A stretch of DNA of 64,000 nucleotides from Hofstenia miamia. Taxonomy: Eukaryota > Xenacoelomorpha > Acoela. The stretch covers positions 2,171,620-2,235,619 of the forward strand of contig SCFE01000029.1 in assembly GCA_004352715.1 (NCBI GenBank). Direction: 5' to 3'. Under the pieces are notes generated by a model. It was given only the letters and a program-made list of their open reading frames with translations. It was not told the origin of the DNA and did no database searches. Position 1 is the first letter of the stretch. Each line of letters opens with the position of its first letter. Positions 1-12,300 of the stretch are shown one piece after another. Position numbers and translations under genes: made by a program.

Positions 1-727
1 AGTCTTCTGTATCACACCTTTATGTCTTGTTTCTTTTTGATTATTTTGAATGATCTGAAAACAGCCACATCAAGGGGCTGCATCCGATGTGTTAAATATA
101 TTACTAGGTAACCATTTAAGACATATATGAAGACAACCGAAGCAACATTTCTCATTATGAGGAATAATTTTATTCAAATATATTTACTATTTCAGATTTA
201 ATGTTTACAATGTGATGCAGGATTTATTGTTCCTGGATTAATTGGGTCATGATTCTCTGTTACTTATACTATATATCCAGAAGTAAATTCTATTTTTTGT
301 TAAATGGCAATATTGTGATGTTGCTGCATTTCGGATTTATTATAATGTTCGTCAGAATGTTCGAATGATATGGCAGAATATTCGAATCTGTTTCTTGCAT
401 TTGGCGTAATTCTAATTAATATGATGTACATATTGTTCTAAATCATTTAAATTTTCAAGCTATTCTACAATGTTTTTCTATAAATGATTTATTAAATATT
501 TGTATACAGAAGCTTGCCAAAGCATTTAAAGTGCTTTCCCTTTTGATGTGCATTTAATTTTTTAAATTATTAATAAAATGTTTATTATAAAATTAAATTG
601 GAAATGGTAGATATTAGATTAAAGACAAAGTATATTTTCTTTTTCAATGCTTATCGAACGTACTCTTTATCGAGGCATTTAAAAATGTGAGTTTTTAGTA
701 TAGGCGCAACACACTGAAGTCTAATAA
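1..727. other. Non-coding or upstream intron, no gene identified
   Basis: No convincing gene is visible. An exon-like stretch ends at 107 with a donor-like junction (ACTAG followed by gtaacc). Its reading frames match nothing I recognise and do not continue the ULK4 kinase domain. The rest is AT-rich filler. It may be the intron upstream of the first visible ULK4 exon. Confidence 0.4.
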
Positions 728-1225
728 ATGTCTATAACTGTCGTTTTCGTTGTTATTGATTCTGAAGTAGAGTCTTCAAATGACATCTTTATCGATCGCA
801 AAGTACTAGAAAGTCAAACTGTTGAAGATGTACAAAACCACGCTAAAACCACATTTCAGCAAGTCACACCAGCATTTCTTGCATTACTTGTAGAAAAGTT
901 TACTTCAATTGGGATCGGAACGACTGTTGGAGGAATTTTCAAACTGTTGATTGCATTGCGTGAGTTCATTACATTGATTAAACAGTGTAGTAAAGAAGAT
1001 GTTCCCGCGGCATTTCTTAAAGAACAGCTGTTTATTTTTAGTTCTAAGCATTCATTGGGTATATTGGCATTTATAATAGCCACCTTGCTAGTAGCACCAA
1101 TTTCAGGTTTACCGATTCTGCCTGCTTCTATTCTTATTGGTCTTTCGTCGTTCGTAGCAGAGTATACTGGAGAGGCTCTTGCAAGATTGATTCTGAAAAT
1201 AGTACATTTTAATAAAAATATGTGA
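728..1225 (+). CDS. Small hydrophobic protein, single exon, unknown function
   Basis: Unrecognised 165-aa protein starting at an ATG. The N-terminal third is polar and acidic. Two hydrophobic stretches follow, around residues 47-73 (glycine-containing, FTSIGIGTTVGGIFKLLIAL) and 110-142 (LGILAFIIATLLVAPISGLP), suggesting a membrane-associated or membrane-inserting protein with a short basic tail. An AATAAA lies about 94 nt after the stop, which supports a real transcript end. It is on the same strand as ULK4 and probably within or just before one of its upstream introns. The ORF has no visible intron, in contrast to ULK4. I assign no family. Confidence 0.5.
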   Translation: MSITVVFVVIDSEVESSNDIFIDRKVLESQTVEDVQNHAKTTFQQVTPAFLALLVEKFTSIGIGTTVGGIFKLLIALREFITLIKQCSKEDVPAAFLKEQLFIFSSKHSLGILAFIIATLLVAPISGLPILPASILIGLSSFVAEYTGEALARLILKIVHFNKNM

Positions 1226-1318
1226 ATTGCAATCTTTGATTTGTAGAGATCGACCGTCCTGGCTTGAATCATCCGCGGAAATCTAAATTTCCTTCTAACA
1301 TGTCTAATTATATTTTGA

Positions 1319-1324
1319 AATAAA
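1319..1324 (+). terminator. Poly(A) signal AATAAA of the 728-1225 ORF
   Basis: A canonical AATAAA hexamer lies about 94 nt downstream of the TGA that ends the 165-aa ORF, a normal distance for a short 3' UTR. In AT-rich DNA such hexamers also occur by chance. Confidence 0.4.
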
Positions 1325-1407
1325 ATATTACAGTAAATTTATCTGATTTTCTCTGTGTTTATATTTTTTCTTTTTGCTTTGGTTTAAAATGAGCGCGATT
1401 CTTTTAA

Positions 1408-1650
1408 TTTATATTCCTATGTCTATTTCGGTCAGACAGATTATTTCTAAAATCTTTGAAAGGCTTACAAACACAAATTCCCACATATTTTGACGACAAT
1501 AGATTAATATTCCTCACCAATTTGCTTGTGGAATCTCGAGATCGATCATTGGCATTTCTTATAGGCTTAACAATTCGCATTGTCTTTGACAACCCATCTA
1601 AATTGGTTGATAGTATGCCGCATGAAATCCTTGTCAAATACACTAAATAA
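1408..1650 (+). other. 80-codon open stretch, possible exon, unrecognised
   Basis: A stop-free stretch of about 80 codons follows an in-frame TAA at 1405 and ends with TAA at 1648-1650. It has no ATG near its start. It has a balanced composition (for example SRDRSLAFLIGLTIRIVF) unlike most random AT-rich ORFs. A splice acceptor-like CAG occurs near 1434, so it could be the last exon of an upstream plus-strand gene. It could equally be chance. Confidence 0.2.
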
Positions 1651-4391
1651 TTACGGCTTCAGCTCTGATAGAATTATGTTAATAACAAGTTAATAGAAAA
1701 TTAGAACTTCCCAATTTTGTCTGTAAAAAATACTGGTGTTGTCACCCGCTTCATAGTGAGTTGTTTGAAATAGCAGTTTTATCAAATCAAAAAATTTCAA
1801 ATGCACTTAGTATTGTTTCGATTGTGTAAAATGTATTGGAAAATATTTTTTCTGTATGGAATAATTTCCATTTATCAATTCGAGTGTATATAACTGTATA
1901 TATCATAGGGGGGCTGAATGTCAAGATGCCCTTTGGATAAAATATAAAAGCGCCCCTATTTTTCTTTCAATTATATTGAGTTTGTAGCTACGTATTTTGC
2001 TCGTTTCTATGTGACTTATATCACGAATCAGACTACATGTATAAAATGTGACTTTGATTATATTTATATTTTTTACAAAAAAACATTTTTCGCCCTTCTG
2101 TCTAATCCAATTGCGCCACCGCCTGCCCGCCCACCCCCTCCCGTGCAGCTGGTGTATATATTTTTAAATCATATTAAGAATACAAACGAATGAAAGTTAT
2201 TTTATGTGTATACGTACATATGTTTAAAAAAAAGTTGAACTAGATTCCGCTTGCTGTATTAATTTATTATGTAATACTTCAAGAATGTTCCGTCCAACCA
2301 CGAAATGAAAAAGGTGTTTTCTTCTTCAAATGGAGAAAGATAGCAAGTGCTGAACTCCAATTTCGAAATTTTTTGACTTTCACAATTTGTAGTTAAAGCA
2401 GTGCTATACTATTTTTAATTGGTTGCCACAAAGTAGATTTTTGATTAACATTTGGAAAATAGTTCGTTTCTTTTGGAATTTGCATCAATTTGAACAAAAA
2501 TCCCTCTTATCACTGATGTGGTAAGCATTGATTTCAAAGTATTTCACATTGATAGAAAATATTCAAACCTATATTCGCATGATTTTACACACTAAAAAGA
2601 GTCTAGCACATTATAATCAAGTCTAGAAAAAGGGGTTCTGATCTCCTTTTTCTTTTTCTATCAAATTGATTTGAAATAAGGAATTTTTTCAACAAAAGCA
2701 GATTGATAAAATACCACACTTGAAAAAAATATCTGTCCCACCTTTAAAAAATTTCTCGCAGCGCTCTTGCTTGGAACTATGTTCCATTCATTAATGGTTT
2801 TCAAATTATTTTTATTTTCTGCAGCATTATTCAGTGATTTGGAAGCGCCTGTATATTTCTCAGCACTGCATTAGATCGTCAGTTTATTTCCTCAGGGTTT
2901 TTTAAAAATGCTTTAGTGAGGCCTCACTAAACTAATTTTTTAATATATAGTTCAAGTTTACAATTTGATAATTGTCTGGATTTTCATTACCTTTGAAATA
3001 ATTAAGAACGTGAGTGCACTTTGCTTAAAACCACGTGATGTAATTTAACATATGATTTAATAAATTCTCTTTTTTAATCTTATTGTGCAGTTTCATTGAA
3101 TGCGGCTTAACTTTCTTTCATCTTTAATTCCCTAAAGCGATATTTATTTGGCTTTTGCGCGAAATATTTCTTAGTTTAAATATTAATTATCCGCTTCGAG
3201 CATATATCACTATTTATTTTCTTAACTAAAGTTAAAAGGAAATATAATGCATCTCCAATTTATTATCTTTTCTACTATCCTTCCAACTTCAACTACTTTT
3301 TATATATCATTTCCATTACCTTTGGTTCTGAAATCATGGCCTACTACATATAATAATTTTGGTATTGAAATCATATCCTACTATATGTATTCCTTTCTTA
3401 TATTCAAATCATGTCCTATAAATATGTTCATTATGGTACCGAAATCATAATGTATTCCTCATACCATCCCATGAAAATGTCACCAACTTAAACTTTAAAG
3501 ATCTATCAATTTCTTGTATATTTCAGACAATGCTTTAAAACATATTTTAAGTGCCACTACAGTTAGAAAAACATTTTCTTTAACTCATAGCTCTTCAACA
3601 GTTTTATGCTAGTTAACATAAGTTGCAAGACAATTTCATTAAAAATTGTATTGCTCAATAATTTAACCTTATTTTACCTGGGGACCGATTTTAAACATAA
3701 CTCGGGGACCGCCGTTTTTTTCATCTATCCATCTATGTCTTTGTTTTTTAACTTGTTCTACAACTATTGACAAAAAATTATGCTGATAGGGTCAAGGGTT
3801 ACAAAGTTATAGCGATTTAAAAAAACTCCATGAAAAACTGATATTTTTGGAGAGTTTCAAAAATAACGATTGTGTAGGTAAAGGCTATAAATTGAAATCA
3901 ATGCAAAATTATAATTAAATGTTTTCTATGTTTTATTTGCATCGTAGGCCTTTCTCTTGATTTCTATTTAGTAATATAGGTGATTTGCCATAAGCCGGCA
4001 GTATTAGTGATTCAAGCTGTACAAGGGCCACTAAATAATTATTAGGCCCTGGCTGTACTATGTTGTTGAAAATCTCAGTTGAATTATCATATTTAGCATT
4101 TATTTTACTTTGTAACTTCCAGTCACAAACAAACTAGAAATTGGCGTACATAATGGAATGGTTATTCGTTTTAGAATTGATTTTTAAGATGATTTGGGAT
4201 AAAATTAAATAATTTCTTCCTTCTAGTCTTTGCACATCATCATCTTTATTCGGTTTTAGTGCTCGCATTGATAAATACCATGAATTGCAGTGTTAAATCT
4301 CCCACTGCATGTTATTTAAAGAAAACTTTTTTAAGAACTAGTGTGGTTTTAATGTTTTTCTGTTTTTCTATTTGAATAAAGCAATTCTTAG
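1651..4391. other. Non-coding, AT-rich, no gene seen
   Basis: I searched all frames for the missing ULK4 kinase exons (HRD-like, DFG-like, APE-like and DLWSLG-like blocks) and saw none. The stretch contains poly-pyrimidine tracts and short AT-rich ORFs only. About 3680-3850 has a less AT-rich sentence with phrases typical of dispersed repeats, but no ends could be defined. Confidence 0.5.
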
Positions 4392-4470
4392 GTGATCATA
4401 AACAATTAAAGCCTTCATCTGATTTCGCAGATCTTATTCATCGTTTGTTAATGAAGAACCCATCTCACAG
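4392..4470 (+). CDS. ULK4: ULK4 exon a: end of kinase domain
   Basis: Starts with 2 nt of a split codon and ends with AG of an Arg codon. It reads KPSSDFADLIHRLLMKNPSHR-like, the C-lobe alpha-H/alpha-I region of the kinase fold. The acceptor is ttcttag. A 94-nt intron follows. The exon before it should carry the DLWSLG/PPF region and was not found. Confidence 0.9.
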
Positions 4471-6179
4471 GTAATTAATATCACTCATTTTATTAGATAT
4501 AACCTAAAAAAGTTTTGAGTAAATGTTGGTTTTGTGGATCTCCTATTTAAATCATGATGTTTAGATTAGATTGGGCGGGCCTTCTGCAACATCCATTTTG
4601 GAAGGGAGACCTTAGCGATCAGTCAGAAGGAGTTACATTCGATGAAAGCACTCGTCCACTTACACTTGTTGTTGGAGGTTACATATTTTTACTGGTTTTG
4701 TGTCTTGACTGTTTCCGTATTCCTTTAAATTTTGTGATATGTATATATATATATATATAACATGAAAACTGACCATGATGGTTCTGCCCTATCAATTAAA
4801 TTTGATTAAGATGTTGTTGGTGTTTTGAACTTCTGTTTGCGTGCTTCACAACAGTGCTACTTGAAAGCTGTTCACTCGATTGCGATTTTAATTGAAATTG
4901 TATTCGACGACGCATGCGTGTAACAATTGATGTCATCTACATTTATATGACGTTATTTTTCATTTTAATTTTTCTAACCTATTTTTTCACACTATATTTT
5001 CTGTTTTATAAAACAAATGTATGATGATGTGAGTTTAAAATATGTCGCAAGTGGAGCTATCCATTTCAGACTTGTCAACGATCCTTATTGAGCCAAGTAA
5101 ATTCATAGTTCTGTTTGTTAATTTGATTATACAGTATTTCTTATTTTTTCATTCAATAATATACCTTTCTTATAATCTTATTTTAAAATTTTTATTAATT
5201 AATAGGAAGAACTATGTAAAAAATCATGAGACCCAATGTTTTTAATAAAATATCGAGCTAAAACGAGCCTCATTGATAAGTTCTATGTGGTACGCCGAGA
5301 CGAGCTTAAAAAAATTCGGCTCGTTGAAAAGTCTGATCCAGGTATTGAGTTTGCGCTTGTTGTCATTTTGTCCTGATTGTTGCGTCGCTTTTTATTGTTG
5401 TTTAGGCTTACTTAAAAGAGTGGGCTAAATTTTCATTGACCTTAAATTATTAATGTCCTTTTAAAAATGCAAACCGTTTTTACCACATTTTCAAACAATT
5501 ATCACCAAACGTAATTGAAATTTTGCAATTCGTGGGATGTTGACAAATCTATTGGCTTATGCGTCTCTATGTAATGTTAAAAATCTATGTTAATATGCAT
5601 TGCTGTGCGTAAACGACTTAAACGGATTTATCATTTTTCATTGAAAATTCCGATCATAAAAAAGTTCTTTCATACCTAATGTTTAGTTAGCCAGCAGCAA
5701 CAACTAACCTCAACTGTTTTTTTGTGTAAATAGGCCGCCCATGTCTCATTTAGGCGATGCATGCCCATATGAATCAGGGCTATAATTGGGTCAAAATATT
5801 TTACTCCAACTCAACCCAAACCAAAATGCAACTTATGCATTTTGATCCAACCGAAAGTTGTGTCAAAATGTGGTCCAACTGCAATTTAAATAATGTATTA
5901 AAAAGTGAAAGTAGATAAATAGTACTTAAACAATATTTTTTATTCTGAAATTTAAGAAATTAATACAATCAATATATAACTCCTGCAAACGTACTTGCAC
6001 GATGTTTTTCAACGACCCAATCATGACCCATATTGCTTTTAAACATTGAACCACCTTATTTATATATGTTTGTACATTGTATTATTCCCTGGCCCAACGC
6101 AATCCTAACAATTTAATAAGACATGTGACCCAAATAATGGGTTTGGTTTGGTCAATCTATACCATTTTCAGCCCTGATA

Positions 6180-6212
<33 letters not shown>

Positions 6213-6351
6213 NNNNNNNNNNNNNNNNNNNNNNNNNNNNNNNNNNNNNNNNNNNNNNNNNNNNNNNNNNNNNNNNNNNNNNNNNNNNNNNNNNNNNNNN
6301 NNNNNNNNNNNNNNNNNNNNNNNNNNNNNNNNNNNNNNNNNNNNNNNNNNN

Positions 6352-6386
<35 letters not shown>

Positions 6387-9300
6387 TATAAATGAGTGTT
6401 TTTGTTTTTAAATTTGCAAACATAAAGATGTTTAAAAATGATTTTCTCTTAAAATTATTTTCTAAGTTAATCATTGGATCATTGTTAGCATTATTTCCAC
6501 TTTTTAGTTAGTCATTGTGATCAAATCCTCAATTTTTTCATCATAATATAAATGAGAAAATGTATGTATAGGTCATCCTACACCTTATCTTGAAAATCAA
6601 TGTCCAACCATCTTTCAAATTTAACATTTTTCTCAATCCGGTGTCTATTGATAGCAAAACATTTTTAACTATCAAATGAAATGGAATGATTTTGATTGAA
6701 GGATGTCAGTTTGTTTTTAATAATGAATCCAGTCAACCAACGATTTTGTTGAATAATTTCAATAAATTATGTTAAAAAAGCTTTGAGATTTTAAATCCTA
6801 TTTATTTTATTCAGATATCTGAATGATTCTTTACACATATTTTTAGAAAGTCATTCACCAACTAGCAACACATTGATGGACGTTGAAAAGGCCTCAAACA
6901 CTCTCTCATTTTCAGGTTTTGTTTCTCGTATATATTTCTAGAGGTAAAGCCAGGATGTGATGCAAAAATTTAATTCGAGTTGACAATTGCAACATTTGAT
7001 AAACATCTGGCATTCACTTCATCTGCAAAGAATTTTTAGCTTTTTATCTAATATGTTAATTAGAATTTTTGAAAGTATTAATTCAAAACGAATTACATTG
7101 AGCTTTTCCTTTTGATAAAATTTCAAGCAAGCACTCCTGATATAAATAGAATAGAATTTTTTATTGTGAATTATATTTTTTAATACATTTAAAATTCTTG
7201 TGAACCCCCTGCATCCCATCTAGCCCTATATCTAAGAATTTCCTTTTGGAATTATTATGTCTTAAAATAAAAGATTTTGGTATTAAGGCAATAGAAATCT
7301 CTTAATTGAGTTTAATAGGAAGGTCAATGTCAGAAAGTTTAATGAGCTTAGATTAAATTGCTGTAATTGCATCATTTTTTAATAGAATACACATTTAAAA
7401 GCTGTTTCTCTATATCATCAGATGCATTTATTACTCAATTTCAGTGAGGAATTCGGTCAAATTCATAATTTGGGCTTGTTTTATAGGCGAGAGACAGCGA
7501 AGTTTTGGGTTCTGTCTTCAATGTGTAACCAGTAATGCTAATATTTATGCTGGCATGCTGGAAGATAAGTGGCAGCCATAAGATAATCTTTCTAAAATGT
7601 ATCTAGTCCTTGTTTTTACTTTACATATACATATTATTTGTTTCTTGTTTGTTGGAATACTTTGAAAAATTGCTAAAATGCTAGCTGGTTAAGGTTACTG
7701 TTCCAGTCTACAGATTGAACAGAGTGAAACCACGATCTGGGTACAGAAATTAACCATGGAAGTGTGACTGCTAAGGCCGGTTTAACATGAGAATGCTCTG
7801 GCGACCCATAGCACTCAGAGCGTTGATCTGTGTTGAGTCTGATCAGCGGTGTAAAGCCGAAGGCCGAACTTTAGATCGGAAGATTGCGCCTCCCCATGTT
7901 TAGCAAACCAAGGCTACTAACGGTGGTGACTTAGTGAATGCCTGCAGCAACCAAAAATCTTATTGTGACTCAGCAAAGCTGTATCACTGGCATAGCAAAC
8001 GCTTGTCCCTGACTATTCCATAGGCCAGAAAAAAAGAGTTATCCCTGACATGAATACCTTATGAGACGCACTCATAGTTCAATAACCAATGGCAGTCTTA
8101 CTGGCAGCATTTCCACTGCTCGCCGTCTGTCCACTAAAACAAAACAAGCAGGATTCACGACCGTCATAGCCCCCATGTGCACTAAGTTCACCTTCGTCTA
8201 CCCAATTGCTTAATGTACTTTGTAGATTCGAGACTTCGTATAGTGACGCGTCGTGAAAGTCGCATTCCCTTTAGGTTTCCACTAGGTGGTTAACATTTTT
8301 TGCTCCATTGTATATAGTCTGTGAGATTGCGCATGTCGGATGTTTTCGATTGACTCCAATGCTGTTGATGATGTTATTTCAAAGGAAAAGAATGACGCTT
8401 TAATATTCATTCGCAACTGTTGTTTCTTTGGGAAATTTACTTGCACTACAATTCCCTTAAAGTTGCTTGCAACTTGTGCACAAAAATATTTGGTTTAAAA
8501 CTTAGAATCAATATTAGAGCAAGTAAAAAACTATAAAAATATTAATTCACGCCACTGTCCGTTAGCTATTCAATAAAATTGCATTTTTACTCTGTTTCAT
8601 ATATTTTTAATGTAAACAAGTCATTGCATGCAAATATTTGCATGCATACAGTTGTCACATGTCATTATTTGCTGGTGTTCGTTTGTTTATTGTCTGTAAT
8701 TTGAAATCTTTTTTGACTTTATGAAGAGTTCCTTTGTTCCATTCTAACTACGTCAAAATTCCTTTAGTGTACAAAGCAGTAAGTGCCCTTTTTCGATTTT
8801 TTATTTTTTGGCCATTACTCCGGAAATAGTTAATTGGTCTTAATGATATTTAGGCGTACTATCATCCTACAAAATTTCAAGCAGTTAGGTTGAAAACGGC
8901 GTTAAGCTGATCGAAAAACGGTGTACAAAACGATAGAAATAAGTATATATATATATATATACAAATACACTTACCGGTCGGAACTCCAGATTTGAAACCA
9001 AAATCTAACACATTAATTAACTTCAATCAAAAACGCGTGTTAGGATATGAGTTCTACTAGTATAAAATTGATGCTAGTATCTACTGGTTATCTAGTAGCG
9101 TCTGATACTGGTTTCAACTTCTAGTATCTTGCTGCATTTAACCGCAATGTAAAACACGTTACAGTTGTAATTGAAATAGGTTGGATATTATTTCTGAGGA
9201 CGTTGATTGTTTTCAGGAATAGTTTAAAATTGCTTATTCCAAGCCAAACTGCTTCTTTTAATTGTTGTGTGGTTCATTAGATACTACAAGGATCCTAGAA

Positions 9301-12300
9301 GCTTAAAAGTATCGGTGTTATTCTCTGTTAATATATACTACAATTGAACTCCAGTACTGCGGAAGCCCGTTTTTTCACACCATATTTTACGCACAACTTT
9401 ATTTTACGCAATATTGGCGTTCAACTTCGCCTATTTTAGTATTTGGGGCAATAAAAGATTTTCTCAGTATTGGACTTGTACGCAGTACTGGATTTACACA
9501 ATGCTGGAGTTTCACTGTAGTAGAAATGCTAATTTCCAAAATGTACTTCTGTCTCATTGTTCATACGCTAGACACGTGTCAAGCTCTAACATTGGGCAAT
9601 GAAAGTGGTTACCAAGAAGAGCACCCCTTCTTTATTAAGTAACACTTGGTCTACGAAGATAATTTAGGTTTCTCATTTTATACAGTTGCTGCATACGATT
9701 CAATTTTAAAATTTTCTGAACATGCACATACTTTTCACCCAGCCATTGCTTTTTGAAGATTTGTGTCATATGAAATGAGTTTTTCATAAATAGCGCTGTT
9801 CAACACGATTTTTTCAAGAAAGTGTTTATATCCAAAATTACATATAAAGAACGAATCTGACATTATTTTTCACTTCTTGCGCGTGGATTTTCTAAAAAAA
9901 TTCCTTTTTTAAATCATTCATTTCCTAATTCGAAATATTATGTAATTTATTTCGTGTTTTGTTTAATCCAATGTATTCGTTAAAATGTTTCTTAGTTTCA
10001 GTTTCTTCCAGACTTATCCATTGATCTGGACATTCATTGAAATTTTCATAGATCTGGATGTGAAAATGCAATCTGTGAATCTCGTGGACATTTTGTGGGT
10101 CCAACATTTTAGTTTAATACAGGGGTATATTAAAGTAATATTATAGATGATTACTGCTGAATTGGATTCAGCAGGCGTTACTATTGCCAGTAATAACATT
10201 GAAATTGTATGTTTTGCACATTTTTGGGCTCAGCATAGTTCGGGTTGAATATGACCACAGTCTTTTATGTAAAATTCCATATGTAATGTTTATATACAAA
10301 GGCTAATATACTCAATATTTAGTTATTCTCCATATTCTTTTTGCAAATATAACTCCAAGCAAATTGATATATTAGTGCTTAGCGTATTAAAAATAATTTG
10401 CACTTCGAAAAAATTCTGTTCGTTAAATATTCAAACTAAGTTCAGATTCAGTTTCAAAAATATTGATATAGAATAATATAATTTCGTTTTTTAAACAAAA
10501 CTCATTAAATTTTGGTTGGACAGTGTAATTTTACGAAAGTTAATGAAATTGCATCAGAGGCGTAAGTAGGTGTGTGGTCTCCATGGTCTTCACCATCGCT
10601 TTTTGTCGTTTAAACAAAAATCAATTTTTCTCTATTCAATTAACGTAATGAGTGATTTATTCTGCTCACGTTTTGGTAGGAGAGAACTTACACCTCTAAG
10701 TTTTGTTTCTCCCTCTTCTCTTAATCAATTAGCAAACATAATATATTATTCATATTACCAGATGACGATTTCTTTTCGTCAGTTTAAGCTTTCTGGGTTT
10801 CTTTTAATATCAAACCTCGTTTCATGATTGTTTTGTGTCCCAAATGAAATGACATCTGCTGAACTATGGTTTTCTGTCATGACTAAAGCAGACATTTTTG
10901 CTGGACCATTCCCATTATTGAATGCTGCTTACTAAGCCACTGTTGAGCGAATAATACACAATAAAATTTGACCAGAAAGCGGGCCGAACTCGGATCAAAA
11001 TCATATTTTATTGTGAATTTTAGAGAATTAATATGTTAGAAGTTCTTGAATTACCACGCTCAAAGAAGTTTTCAGCTGAAATTTATTATTTATCGACCAA
11101 ATTTTAAAAATCAAATCGGCAGACATGATCCAGAAGTATCCAGCCCATTCCATTACTGGTTTATATTTTAATGTTTTAAATTTGTGACATTTTATTTAAT
11201 TGTCTTTTTACAATATAATTTGATAAACTGTAAACTAATTGAAAAGATTCATATTTAACATCATTATAAAAATACATATCATCTAATATGAAATGCATTC
11301 CTTAAATTGTTAATAAAAGAAATGAGTATATTCTTAATCAGTAATGAGAAAGTTAAGTTTATTTAAATATAAGTTTAAATAGCGGGGATGTGTAAAGCAA
11401 ATTTTCAAATAATTTTGTTCTCCTCAAGGAATGCGAATAAGTTGAACAAGGATTGTTTTCATTGAAATCCATTTCGAAGATTTCCCCGTTGGCTTGGGTG
11501 GGCAATACTTTAACCTCCAACTTCATTCTGCACAAATTCATATAGCTTGGATACATTTTTTCAGGTTTCTCATGCGACGTCCGATTGTTTATAAATTCAT
11601 TTTATCAAAAAAAAATGTCACTTTGTTAGTGCTTTTCCGTTATTCGTTCAACTGAACAGTAGTTTAACAAACGTATTCAACCAAGTTTTATATTTTGAAA
11701 AATAATGCAGATATTTTTTACTGTATTGAAAACAAAACAAGGTCATTCATTTTGAAAAAAAGGTTGAAAAAGATTCTCATTTTATTATTACGCATCATAA
11801 AAGGCGCGGAGATTTTAATGCGACAAATAAAGCTGTTGAAACAATTGAATGAAGTGGGGCGATAAATTTGACTTAACGAATTGGATATGTTACATGAGAA
11901 GTCTGTCAGTTACACTTTTGCAGTTTGCATGGGGCTTCCATTGAAAAGGTATTGGAACTTCATTTGTAGATGCATCAGTTTTGGAATCCTTATTATATAT
12001 GACTGCTCAGCTTGTTTCATCTTCTATTGAATCAATTGCATCATTAGCATATACCAAGGATATGAGTAAGCTTTTGTCATGATATCGGAGATATTCAACA
12101 TCAGAAGAATAATTGAATACTTATATAAAATATCTCTGGTACGAAATTAGCCAGAATTTATATTTGGTTATGAAAATTCCAAACCAATAATAAATGCCTC
12201 AGCCAACATCAAATGCTCAATATCAGTCATCTCAGCAAGTTAAAATTGCGCTCTTTAGTATATGAAGTGTCATTGAGTTGGATATCATATTTGGAAAATG

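Noticed and set aside
2011-2193. 60-codon frame with a proline-rich stretch
   Set aside because: It is low-complexity C-rich DNA in an otherwise AT-rich stretch, with no start context, no domain and no splice support.
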